Of a stretch of 64,000 bases of DNA, positions 46,976-57,542 are shown piece after piece; positions within the stretch are counted from its first letter, which is position 1, and each line of letters opens with the position of its first letter. The notes beneath the pieces are model-generated. The model searched no databases. It was given only the letters and a program-made list of their open reading frames with translations, and had not been told where the DNA came from. This DNA is from Diphasiastrum complanatum (lineage: Eukaryota; Streptophyta; Lycopodiopsida; Lycopodiales; Lycopodiaceae), in NCBI GenBank assembly GCA_029204225.1, contig CM055110.1:16089306-16153305 (forward strand), given 5' to 3'. Position numbers and translations under genes: made by a program.

Positions 46976-48600
46976 TTGACATTACTTAAGGAGCCTGGAA
47001 GACCAATCAAAACCTTCTTCCTTGCCATTACCTCCAATGACTTGAAGTTGAGGTGTCCCATCCTTTTGTGCCAAACCTCTTGAATAGAAATTTTCTCCCT
47101 TGCAACACATCCAACTTGGTTAGAAATAACAGAAGCATCAAGTTTGAACAACTTCCCTTGCCTTTTACCTTTTCCAATCAAGACATCCTTCCTTTTGATC
47201 AAACAAGCATCTCCATCAAACTCCACCTTGAGGCCTTTACTTAGCATTTGGCTCACACTAAGCAAATTCTTGGTAATAGATGGAATAGACAAGACATCCT
47301 CCAAATGAACATTCCTATTTGTAGAGAGAGAAATAGGAATTGTGCCAATCCCTTTGATTGCACACTCACCATCATTGGCCGTGTAGATCACCCTCTTGTC
47401 ATATCCAATATGCCAACAAAGAAGTGAGGTACTCTTTGTGAAAGGTCATGTGTGAACCTGCTCCACTATCAAGAATCTAGATGTCCATCATTAGCAAGCA
47501 TACATGAAGACATCACAAAAGCATGATCATTTGCATCTTGAACATCCAAACCATCCTCATCAAGAGTAAGATTACCTTGCTTGTCTCCTTGATCTCTCTT
47601 CTTCTTGTAGCACTCACTTGCAAAGTGTCCTTTGATGCCACAATAGAAGCACTTAAGCTTTGATCTATCCTTCTTTTTCCCACTTGAAGAAGCATCCACT
47701 TGATCTTGCCCTTTAGACCACTTACTTTTGGTTTTGCCCTTGAATTTGCCCTTTGTGAACATAGCATCCTCTTGAAGTGTCAATGTAGATCCACCTCTTG
47801 CTTAAAGCCTGTAGTCCTCATTGATCAAGATCTCTTGAAGATCCATCAAACTTGGCAAAGTCTTTTGAATAGCAATACTTTGAACAATGTTAGCATGAGC
47901 ATCCAACAAGCCATTAAGAATCACTTGAATAAGCTCTCCTTCCTTAATGCTTTCATCTATGCAAGCTAACTCATCATTCAATGCTTTCATTCTCAAAACA
48001 AAAGTACTTGGACTTTCTTCATTCTTTTGCAAACAAGAAAAGATTTGCCTTCTTAGAGTCAACACTCTAGAAGTAGACTTGGATTCATAAAGCTTATTCA
48101 ATGAATTCCAAGCTTCCAAAGATGATGTGCACTTACCAGCTTCCTTGAGAAGTTCATTGGTAACATTCATCCTTATCATGTGTAAAGCTTTCTTGGCCCT
48201 CTTGTCATACCTCATTTGATCTTGTTGTGTTGCTGGTCTCTCCTCCAAACCTACAACAATATCCAAAATATCATTCATCTCAAGAAGTGACTCCATCATC
48301 ACTTTATACAGTGAATAGTTACTTGAGGTAAGCCTATCATTAGCTTCCAATATGACTCCAATAGAGATTTCCATGTAGCAATGACCTGATCTTCTCTTTC
48401 AACCTGTTTCAATGCACAAAACACTCCTTTAAACAAAAAATGATTTCAAAAGAAATCACCAAGATTTTAAACTATCTCAAAAATTCTCTTCTAGCACTTA
48501 TACCAAGCAAATCAACACATAGAATCATGGAATCTTGATCAGCCTATGATCTATTCTCAATCTAATGACTTTTGCCACTTCCTAAGATTGAAACACACTC
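46976..48600 (-). pseudogene. X copia leader, Gag, protease and pre-integrase (piece B)
   Basis: On the minus strand: leader from about 48600, ATG at 48374 (MEISIGVILEANDRLTSSNYSLYKVMMESLL), Gag to 47802 ending at a TAA, Gag end with CFYCGIKGHFASEC (47783-47469), a protease region that has lost several bases around DSG, and IYTANDGECAIKGIG...WHKRMGHLNFKSLEVMARKK to NVKHVC at 46980. It has no LTR. Its leader start matches that of piece C at nearly the same base, so B and C form an inverted pair. Confidence 0.88.
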
Positions 48601-51283
48601 AAATAAAGTCCAACAAAATTAGTATAAGGAATGTAAACCTTATAGGCTTTACTCACCTCACTATATCCAACAAAAATACCTCTTCTTGAAGATGGATCCT
48701 CCTTGGTCCTATCATCAAGAGTAATGTTGATATAGCATGTGCATCCAAAGGTCCTTAGAAAGTTGACACTCGGCCTCCTCTTGAATAGCATCTCAAACGG
48801 TGTCCTTCCATCCAAAATAGCACTCGGCCACCTATTGCACAAGAAATTGGCACACAACAAAGCTTGATCCCAAAATGGTTTGTCAAGATTAGCACTTAAC
48901 CTCATAGCTTTAGCACTTTCACATAAAGTTCTATTCTTCCTTTCAGCCACTCCATTTTGTTGTGGGGTCCTTGATGTTGTATACTCCCTCTTGATCCCAT
49001 GCTCATCACAAAAGGCCTTGAACTTGTTAGATATGTACTCACCACCATTGTCACCTCTCAAGCACTTGATCTTTGTGAAAAATTGGTTCTCCCTTGCATT
49101 CTTGAACTTGACAAAGACATGATACATTTCATCCTTGCTCTTTAGTAGATAGATCCAACAAAATCTACTAAAATCATCAATGAACGTTACATACATCTTA
49201 GCTCCACTATTGCTAATTGTAGTAAATCCATGAATATCTGAATGTACAAGTTGAAAAAGCTTTGTAGATCTAGAAATAGATCTAGTATAAGGTAGTCTAT
49301 GTGACTTAGACAAAGCACAAGACTCATTACTTAAGGAACTTGGAAGACCAATCACAACCTTCTTCCTTGCCATTACCTCCAATGACTTGAAGTTGAGGTG
49401 TCCCATCCTTTTGTGCCAAACCTCTTGAATAGAAATTTGCTCCCTTGCAACACATCCAACTTGGTTAGAAATAACACAAGCATCAAGTTTGAACAACTTC
49501 CCTTGCCTTTTACCTTTTCCAATCAAGACATCCTTCCTTTTGATCAAACAAGCATCTCCATCAAACTCCACCTTGAGGCCTTTACTTAGCATTTGACTCA
49601 CACTAAGTAAATTCTTGGTAATAGATGGAATAAACAAGACATCCTCCAAATGAACATTCCTATTTATAGAGAGAGAGATGTGAATTGTGCCAATCCCTTT
49701 GATTGCACACTCACCATCATTGGCCATGTAGATCACCCTCTTGTCATCTCCATATGCCAACAAAGAAGTGAAGTACTCTTTGTGAAAGGTCATGTGTGAA
49801 CTTGCTCCGCTATCAATCCACCAAATATCTAGATCTCCATCATTAGCAAGCATACATGAAGACATCACAAAAGCATCATCATTTTCATCTTGAACATCCA
49901 AACCATCCTCATCAAGAGTAAGATTACCTTGCTTGTCTCCTTGATCTCTCTTCTTCTTGTAGCACTCACTTGCAAAGTGTCCTTTGATGCCACAATAGAA
50001 GTTTGCCACTTGAAGAAGCATCCACTTGATCTTGACCTTTAGACCACTTACTTTTGGATTTGCCCTTGAATTTGCCCTTTGTGAACATAGCATCCTCTTG
50101 AAGTGTCGATGTAGATCCACCTCTTGCTTGAAGCCTATATTCCTCATTGATCAAGATCTCTTGAAGATCCATCAAACTTGGCAAAGTCTTTTGAATAGCA
50201 ATACTTTGAACAATGCTAGCATGAGCATCCAACAAGCCATTAAGAATCACTTGAATAAGCTCTCTTTCCTTAATGCTTTTATCTATGCAAGCTAACTCAT
50301 TATTCAACGCTTTCATTCTCAAAACAAAAGTACTTGGACTTTCTTCATTCTTTTGCAAACAAGAAAATATTTGCCTTCTTAGAATCAACACTCTAGAAGT
50401 AGATTTGGATTCATGAAACTTCTTTAATGAATTCCAAGCTTCCAAAGATGATGTGCACTTACCAACTTCCTTGCAAAGTTCACTAGTAACATTCATCTTT
50501 ATCATGTGTAGAGCCTTCTTGGCCCTCTTGTCATACCTCACTTGATCTTGTTGTGTTGTTGGTCTCTCCTCCAAACCTACAACAATATCAAAAACATCAT
50601 TCATCTCAAGAAGTGGCTCCATCCTCACTTTCCACAATGAATAGTTACTTGAGGTAAGCCTATCATTGGCTTCCAACATGACTCCCATGTAAAAATGACC
50701 TGATCTTCTCTTTCAACCTGCTTCAATGCACAAAGCACTCCTTTGAACAAAAACAAATGCTTTCAAAAGAAATCACCAAGATTTGAAACTATCTCACAAA
50801 TTCTCTTCTAGCACTTATCCAAGCAAATCAACACGTAGAATCATGGAATCTTGATCAACCTATGATATATCCTCAATCTAATGACTTTTGCCACTTCCTA
50901 AGATTGAAACACACTCAAATGAAGTCCAGAAACCTCACTATCATCCAATCAAAATTAGAGTTTTGACAAAATCACAAAAAATTGACTATTCCAAATCTAC
51001 ATGCAAATGCTGAAAATTTTATATGCAATCTATAAGCCAGCACTTAGGCTGATCCAATGATCCAAAAATCGGCCGAATCTAGTATGTGAATTCAAAAATT
51101 AGAATTGAACAAGTATATTGACTTATTTAGTGTTTTGATCTACAAAAGATCCAATTTACAAAAGCAAAAAACTCGATTTTGATGTAGAATCCTCTCTAGC
51201 ATGCCCTAGACTTGATATCTTCACCAAATCATTGATAGATCTAATTTCCTCCTTCATAACCTGAAACACAAGATTTGATACCA
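48601..51283 (-). pseudogene. X copia leader, Gag, protease, integrase (piece A)
   Basis: Directly follows the 5' LTR and PBS on the minus strand. Gag ATG at 50695-50688 region (MGVMLEANDRLTSSNYSLWKVRMEPLLEM) to about 49966. A small deletion removes the first Cys of the zinc knuckle and shifts the frame. The second frame, to 48582, has CGIKGHFASEC, protease WWIDSGASSHMTFHK, pre-integrase WHKRMGHLNF and integrase with VHSDIHG, RGDNGGEY and NGVAERKNRT. All three integrase acidic residues are present. It breaks off after KVYIPYTN. Apart from the knuckle deletion and loss of a few residues before CALSKSHR it is little decayed. Confidence 0.9.
51271..51283 (-). other. Primer binding site of X (piece A)
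   Basis: Minus strand TGGTATCAAATCT directly after the LTR. Only the first eight bases match the initiator tRNA-Met PBS of K, S and Y, so it may have decayed. Confidence 0.75.
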
Positions 51284-51917
51284 TGTGAAAGATTTCAGAT
51301 CCTTAAGATCCAATCAACTTGAATGATCTTTGGTTAAAAAGAGAAATACACTACCAATCTCACCAATGTAAAAAAATCAGCATCTACACACAAATTGAGA
51401 TGCAAACACCAATAGAACTTGATCAAACTTGAATGAAATAATTATGTACTATTGTTGTCCATAAAAAACCAGCAAGCTCCTGTATTTCATATGTGTGGAT
51501 CCAAAAATAACAAATATAGATCATTCTACACATAGAATTGCAAGCAATCACCAAAATAGTGCACCAATGGATAGTAGAACCCAAGAGAACCATGTATAAG
51601 CATGAAATGAGATAGAGAAGAGAGAAGATTGCTCTCTCCATGAGTTACATCCTTTTATAACAGGTCCAAACCCTATTTAGCCACTTGGCTTTCCCACCAA
51701 AATGCTAACCCTACTAATTTTGGGTCTAGATTCAATGTACCCAACTATTCAAATTGAATCTACTCAAAATCGCATTATAACTTTCCCACACTTTCAAAAA
51801 GTTTTTATTCAAATGAACTTTGAAAAGTCAACCTCTAAGTCTAAAACAAGTTTTGGCCTTAATATGTCAAATATGAAAATATTGCAAAATGTGATGAAAC
51901 TAGTTGAATCTTTCACA
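51284..51917 (-). repeat. X LTR, 5' LTR by context (634 bp)
   Basis: Read on the plus strand TGTGAAAGATTTCAG...GAATCTTTCACA, the inverse of 33543-34160. It is 5' because the PBS and Gag follow it on the minus strand. TTTTATAA (TATAAAA on the minus strand) lies at about 51653-51660. CGAGG at 51918 is the proposed target duplication partner of 34161-34165. Confidence 0.93.
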
Positions 51918-52495
51918 CGAGGTACTCCTTGACATTCATTGATGACTATATCCGGATGACAACGATCTATTATCTAAACAAAAAAATTGAAGTGTTTGAC
52001 TCTTTCAAGAAGTTCGTGGCATTCGTAGAGAGACACACCTCAAAAAAGGTACAGACCATTAGGTCTAATAATGGAGGTGAGTAGAAGAGCAAGGAGTTCT
52101 CAAACTTCTGACAAGAACAAGGAATAGAGCATCAATTCACTCCTGCATACACACCAGAATACAATGTGTGTCGTAGAAAGAAAAAACAGGATGCTAGTTG
52201 AAGGAGCCAGATGCATGATGGCACATGCTCAGTTGTCGAGTCAATTTTGGGCTGAGGCAATCGCTGTAGCAGTACACCTACAGAACAAATCAATAATGAC
52301 CACCCTGGAAAACAAGACACTATATGAGATGTGGACAGGCAAAAGGCTTAATCTGTCATACATGCATGTGTTCGGATGTACAACATAGAAGCACATACCA
52401 AAGGAAAAAAGAATAAGCTCGACGAAAAGTCTGAACAAACAGTGATGATTGAATACTCGAATGGATCATAAGTGTACAGGCTCTACAACCCATCC
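51918..52495 (+). pseudogene. Y copia integrase fragment
   Basis: Begins RYSLTFIDDYIRMTTIYYLNKKIEVFDSFKKFVAFVERHTSKKVQTIRSNNGGE, where SNNGG replaces SDNGG so the second catalytic Asp is lost. It then continues in broken frames (RKNRMLVEGARCMMAHAQLSSQFWAEAIAVAVHLQN, MHVFGCTT). It is the direct sequel of the Y fragment ending at 34,161 on the other strand. Confidence 0.88.
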
Positions 52496-52975
52496 CATTG
52501 CAGACCTTGCAACTGATTGTGTAGGTGCATCACTGATGAGACAGTCCTCATTTCGTACTTTTGTTTCAGTCTCATCAGCGACAAGGCTAATAGCTCGCTC
52601 GAATGTCATGTTTGAAAATCTCAAAATGAGTATTCTCAATGGCTGATAGGATGTAGGTAGAGATTTCATGAAGTACATCAGTTGCTATGGTGGTGGGACC
52701 TAGTGCTCCTGTCTAGATGCAGAAACTTGAGCGAAGATCATTCTGATCCTCTCGACATGTTGATCCAATTGGTTGTCATCCCATCATAGACCTTGCAATT
52801 GATTGTGTGGGTGCATCACCAACGTGGCAGTCCTCACTTTGTACTTCTGTTTCAGTCTCATCAGCGATAAGATTGATAGCTCACTCAGACGTCATGTCTG
52901 AAAATCTCAAAATGAGCATTCTCAGCGGCTGATAGGATGTAGATAGAGATATCATGAAGTACACATAGGATCGAT
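52496..52975 (-). repeat. Tandemly duplicated Y Gag segment
   Basis: Two minus-strand copies, 52500-52680 and about 52790-52970, of a Gag stretch (MYFMKSLPTSYQPLRILIL...SLVADETE followed by VRNEDCLISDAPTQSV). The order of the two halves is reversed relative to the array Gag at 39.95-40.2 kb, as expected at the seam of a tandem duplication of a roughly 300-bp unit. Confidence 0.75.
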
Positions 52976-53009
52976 TGCAAGGAATATTGGTTGGTTGATC
53001 AAAGATGCA

Positions 53010-53312
53010 AAAAGAAAAATTGCTATGCATGAAAGTCTGTCAACGAGCAAAACATGGCAAGTTCGTGAGAGAAGTGTCAAGCCGCCAACAAGCGAGTCCA
53101 TGAACAACTCACTCGAATTAAAATCAAATTACAGAACGCTTCCAGTTCTTGAATCTCTCATTGTTCGTGTCGTTTCATCTGATCGAATGCTTGGTAGTCT
53201 ATGATCTATAGTCATTTGCTTAGAATCCTATAAAAGTCCACAAACTAGCCAAAGTGCAGCACACAGAGGAGTAGACAAGAACACCTGCCCCCAAACAAAG
53301 CAAAACTCTACA
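53010..53312 (+). repeat. Partial Y-type LTR
   Basis: Diverged match to the last part of Y LTR-b, from TGCATGAAAGTCTGTCAACGAGC onward, ending at CTCTACA before a PBS. The 5' part is missing. Confidence 0.75.
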
Positions 53313-53325
53313 TGGTATCAGAGTG
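53313..53325 (+). other. Primer binding site of a Y-type element
   Basis: TGGTATCAGAGTG directly after the partial LTR and 34 bases before a Gag ATG. Confidence 0.8.
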
Positions 53326-53346
53326 GATTCTCTAAGACAACATAAT

Positions 53347-54140
53347 ATGGCTACAACGATCCAGACAAGAATAGCAATCAACCTTGATGGCACAAACTAT
53401 CAAATATGGTATGAAAATTATAGCAAATAAGGAACCTAAAACACTTGAAATGATGAGGAAAACAATAGATTATGATTCCATAATGTTAGCACAAGTTGCA
53501 ACATCAAAATCCATCAAAAATCTATGTTTGAATCTCACTAAATGGCTCAAATCCTTGAAGAAGCCTTCACACGTGTGAAAGTACGGCCTCCCATAGTCTG
53601 AGTACTATACACCAGACCCACACTCAATCCTATAATGATAAGGAATCACAAGAACTCAAAACATTATGAAGATAGAGAGCAATTGCACCAATATGATAGA
53701 AAAAAATTGCTTGATTGATTTTGGTGAGAGATCATCACCTATATATACATGATCCATCACGGTTTTGGATAGGTACTAAACCTATTCCTAATGCTAATTT
53801 TCGTTGATCTTTCATCTCTACCAAGTTAGGGTTGGAATCTTGGAGATACCTCAACAATGTAAAAATTATCAAAAGTAGCTCCTACTTTTTCTCTCTTGTA
53901 TCTAAGCATGATTTGTACTCATTCCAAAGGTTCTATCACTTAGGTCAGCTTGAGAACATCCTTATGAATGGAATCCTATGCTATTTGGCATGTGTGACAA
54001 GCCAGATCATGACCATCTAACTATTAACAAGTCATATGGCCAAAACTAGTCAAGCTAGAACTGTAAATTTTTAGCATATGAAAGTTTAAAATCAAAACAC
54101 TTTTGAAAGGTGAAGGAAATATTCTGGACGTGGTCGTATT
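53347..54140 (+). pseudogene. Y-type Gag start interrupted by a solo LTR
   Basis: ATG at 53347 (MATTIQTRIAINLDGTNYQIW) runs 21 codons and is interrupted at 53,410. The Gag resumes at 54,079 with KFKIKTLLKGEGN. It fades after about 60 bases. Confidence 0.85.
53410..54076. mobile_element. Solo copia-type LTR in a Y Gag
   Basis: 667 bp between TATGAAAATT (probably a decayed TGTGAAAATT) and TTTTTAGCA. Flanks TATGG (53405-53409) and TATGA (54077-54081) form a target duplication with one mismatch. It carries the palindrome TTCACACGTGTGAA at 53566-53579. No internal region is present, as after LTR-LTR recombination. Confidence 0.8.
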
Positions 54141-54510
54141 AAATAATTAATAATCATATGAGGGCCCAGACCTATAATTGGACATAGGAGCACATGCATG
54201 GTGAAGACTTCTTTAATGCAAGAATAGGAGGTCAATAGCTCAATTTAGGTTGCATGGAAATCCTAAAGGGAATATTCTCTCTCTCTTGAGGAGAATAAGT
54301 CTAGTAAAAACTCGGCCATCCTCCTATTGTGAATTGTGATTCTTGAGCCAGTTTCTCCTTTTCTCTCTTGTGTTCTTCACTGTGGCTTGGGGGTGGATTG
54401 GTTAGGGTATTGACTAGCCTCTCCATATTGGTTGGGTGGTTCATGCTCCACAGGTGTCCTTTTGGTTTGCATGTGATTGGAATCTTGAAGATCTTCACTT
54501 GTGGTTCTTA
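54141..54510. other. Unassigned sequence fused to the copia RNase H
   Basis: At 54,511 the X-like RNase H breaks off after GDKMDRKS and this sequence takes over in an open minus-strand frame for about 40 codons (rich in Pro, Gln, Glu). It is not copia and was not recognised. It may be captured host sequence or another element. Confidence 0.4.
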
Positions 54511-55250
54511 CAGATTTCCTATCCATTTTATCTCCAGCATAGTTTGAATCTGAAAATCCAAATAAGTTAGATGATGATCCCTCATACAATATGCCAAAAT
54601 CTCGAATTCCAATGATATACCTCAAAACTTGTTTTCCTAGCTTCCAATGCTCCTCACTAGAATCTTGCATGAATTGACTCAATCTTCCAACACAATAGCT
54701 TAGATCTCGTCTTGTAATGGTTAGATAGATGAGTGAACCAACTAGATTCTTGTAGAGAGTAATGTCCTTGAAGGATCTTTCATTACCTCTTATAGTTAGC
54801 TTTACATGAGACTCCATTGGTGTATCACAAGACCATACAATCTCTTTTGTAGAAGACACACATGATTTGGCTTTGTAGATGAAATGTAGCTCTCGGGTTG
54901 CTCCATGTACACTTCCTCCTCAAGGTCACCATTCAAAAATGCATTTTTAATATCCAATTGCCATAGATCCCATCCATAAAGAGTAGCAAGAGAAATGATG
55001 ACTTGAATACTCACTATCTTTGCCACAGGTGCAAAGGTTTCATGATAGTCAATACCATGTTCTTGAGCATATCCTTTTGCCACCAACCTTGCCTTGTACT
55101 TGTTGATAGATCCATCTTGATTTTTTCACCTTGAAGATCCATTTGCATCCAATAGCTTTCTTGTCCTTAGCTAACTCCACCAATCTCCATGTTCCATTCT
55201 TTGTAAGAGCTTGATACTCAAGATCCATTCCTTGGATCCACGATCGGACA
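54511..55250 (-). pseudogene. X-like copia RT and RNase H fragment (piece E)
   Basis: On the minus strand: WIQGMDLEYQALTKNGTWRLVELAKDKKAIGCKWIFKVK, a frameshift near 55120, MVAKGYAQEHGIDYHETFAPVAK, DIKNAFLNGDLEEEVYMEQPE to KRLYGL, then a deletion of the YVDD region into TPMESHVKL and RNase H up to SNYAGDKMDRKS. RT therefore lacks its catalytic motif. The right edge abuts the gypsy Z integrase at FGCPI; the linker piece D at 46,040 is its missing upstream neighbour, with about 15 bases lost. Confidence 0.88.
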
Positions 55251-55949
55251 TCCAAATCTGATTATAATATTTTCATATAGAAACTTGGTCATAGATTTCG
55301 CATCAGCAACTTTTACAGCTTTGGCTTCTACCCACTTGGTCATATAATCAGTTGTGACGATAATGTATCGGGCTTGAGATCCTTGCACAGCAGGGTGAAT
55401 AGGTCCAACATAATCTAGTCCCCATTTTTCAAATGGTGCTTGCGATAAAACCAGATGCAAGTGTTCATAGTTCTGTCGAGTAGGTCGTCGTGCTCGCTGC
55501 CAAACATCACATGTCTGAATAAAACTTTCTGTGTCCTTGTGAAGTGTAGGCCACCAACAACCTGATTGTAAAAGTTTGTGAACAATAATATCTATAGAGA
55601 AGTGTCCTCCACCCATGCCATCATGTGAAAACATGATTAAATCTGGTACTTCATGCGGTAAAACACACCTTCGTAAAATATTATCTGATCCACGACGATA
55701 TGATTGTCCTGCAATTAATTGATAAGGTTGAGCTTTATGAATCAATTGTCTCTTCTGTACTTTTGTCAGGGAGTCATTCGGTTGTCCTAGCATCAGGTAC
55801 TCAACAATATCTACTGCCCACTCAGGTACTGCTTCAACATAGAACAATACAGCATCTGACAATTTATCATCCACTTCAGTATTAACTGGTGCGGATTCAA
55901 TTCGTGAAACATGATCAGCTAGATAATGTTGCTTGCCCTTTTGAACCAC
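55250..55949 (-). pseudogene. Gypsy Z integrase, N-terminal half
   Basis: An open frame of about 233 codons. It has the RNase H-integrase tether (HYLADHVSRIES), the HHCC-type zinc region (HDGMGGGHFSIDIIVHKLLQSGCWWPTLHKDTESFIQTCDVWQ) and the core start WGLDYVGPIHP with the first catalytic Asp, then TDYMTKWVEAKAV and FGCPI. It then runs a few codons into copia sequence and stops. This frame is uninterrupted. Confidence 0.92.
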
Positions 55950-55999
55950 AATTCAAAAGTCAAATTCAGTCAATAACAATAACCATCTTGCAATACGTC

Positions 56000-57470
56000 C
56001 AGTATTGCATGTCTTGTTTACCAAGTAAAATAACGGTTGATGATCCGTATAAAATGCAAAGTGCGTTTCCATGAGGTAGTGACAAAATTTTCGAACAGAG
56101 AAAATCATGGCTAATGCCTCGCGTTCTGTTGTTGAATAATTCTTTTCTAGATCTGTAAGTTGTCTGCTTGCAAATCGTATAGGATTATCTTTCTTATAGA
56201 CACCTGGCTACGTCAAAACTGATCCAATGGCTATTTTGAGGCATCTATATGAACATGAAACTCTATCGTCCAATTTGGAGAATGCAGTATTGGTGCTGAA
56301 GTTAATGCTTTTTTTAATTTTTCAAAGGCTTCTAACACTTCTACTATTTAAATAGGAACAATAGTCAGTTTGTATATAGATCGTGCTAAGTCAGCAAAGA
56401 AGATAATAAAGATTCGATAGCAGTTCACATGACCCATAAACACATAAACTCCACGAATTGTTGCTGGCGGTGGCAATTCCACAATAACTTTGATCTTAGA
56501 ATAATCCGTGGCAATACCATGTCTTGATATCACATGTCCAAGCACAACTCTATGGGAAACCCATATCTGACATTTTTTCGGATTTAGAGAAATTTGATAT
56601 TTGCGGCATCTTTCAAATACTTTCTCCAATCGATCCAGGTGGCCTGTATCTGTACTATGAACTCCCAGGTCGTCCAAATAAATTTCAAGGAATTTCTGCA
56701 GATAATCTTTAAAAGCAAATTGCATTACTCTTTGGAATGAACTTGGTGCATTACAGAGTCTAAACGGCATTACTTTGTAAGCATAAGTGCCCCATTTTAT
56801 TGCAAAAGCAATTTTATGGCGATCAGCAGGTGCAATCTTAACCTGGTTGTAACCACTAAATCCATTCAGGAAACTATAAGCTTCCACTCCAATAAGGTGA
56901 TCCAAAATACTTTCAGTAAAAGGTAAAGGAAAGTGATCCTTTCGCGTCACTTTGTTCAACGCTTTGAGATTCACACAGATCCGCAATTTTCCATTTTTCT
57001 TAGGAACAATGACAATCGGTGAAATTCATTCAGTATGCTTGATCTCATAAATAAAATCGGCGTCAAGCACTCTATGAAGTTCTTTCTTTATCAGGTCCGC
57101 CACATTAGGATTACAGTGATAGAACTTTGTAGCCTTTGGAACTGCATCAGGTACTAAAGGTATGGTATGTTCAATCACTGATGTCGGAATACCCTTCAAA
57201 TTTTGAATAAGTCCATGCAAGGCAATCTTGATAGTTAATAAGTAACAATCGGAGTGCTTGATACTGTTCAGGAGTAAGTTGTGATCCAACTTGTACAATC
57301 TTTTCTGGTTCTCCTGGTTCGGCAAGAGCCATTGGTTGCATCCTAGCTGGGCCATCGTAAACCACTTTAGATTCCGACATATGTTCTTCAGGTTCACGAT
57401 GTGCTTTAGGTAACATGATAACCACATCATCCAGTGTATAACGTTTAAAATGTTCAGGCATATCATGCTG
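56000..57470 (-). pseudogene. Gypsy Z reverse transcriptase and RNase H
   Basis: RT runs VPDAVPKATKFYHCNPN...ELHRVLDADFIYEIKHTE, a stop at about 57026, IVIVPKKNGKLRICVNLKALNKVTRKDHFPLPF (the RT entry with LRICV.L..LN), FSGYNQVKIAPAD, FRLCNAPSSFQRVM and the catalytic YLDD (about 56680) followed by the NPKKCQ motif. It stops near 56348. RNase H beyond it is heavily broken (HIDASK then stops). Gypsy order RT-RNase H-integrase is clear. Confidence 0.9.
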
Positions 57471-57542
57471 GACTACATCTGTTTGTTCTTTTTCAAAAGG
57501 ACTTGTCTTGGATCTTCGCTTAGCCTTCTTAGTAGGAATTGA

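Noticed and set aside
46030-55260. Simple nested insertion of a copia element into gypsy Z
   Set aside because: Junctions fall inside coding sequence on both sides, with the copia order permuted and no LTR ends or target duplication.
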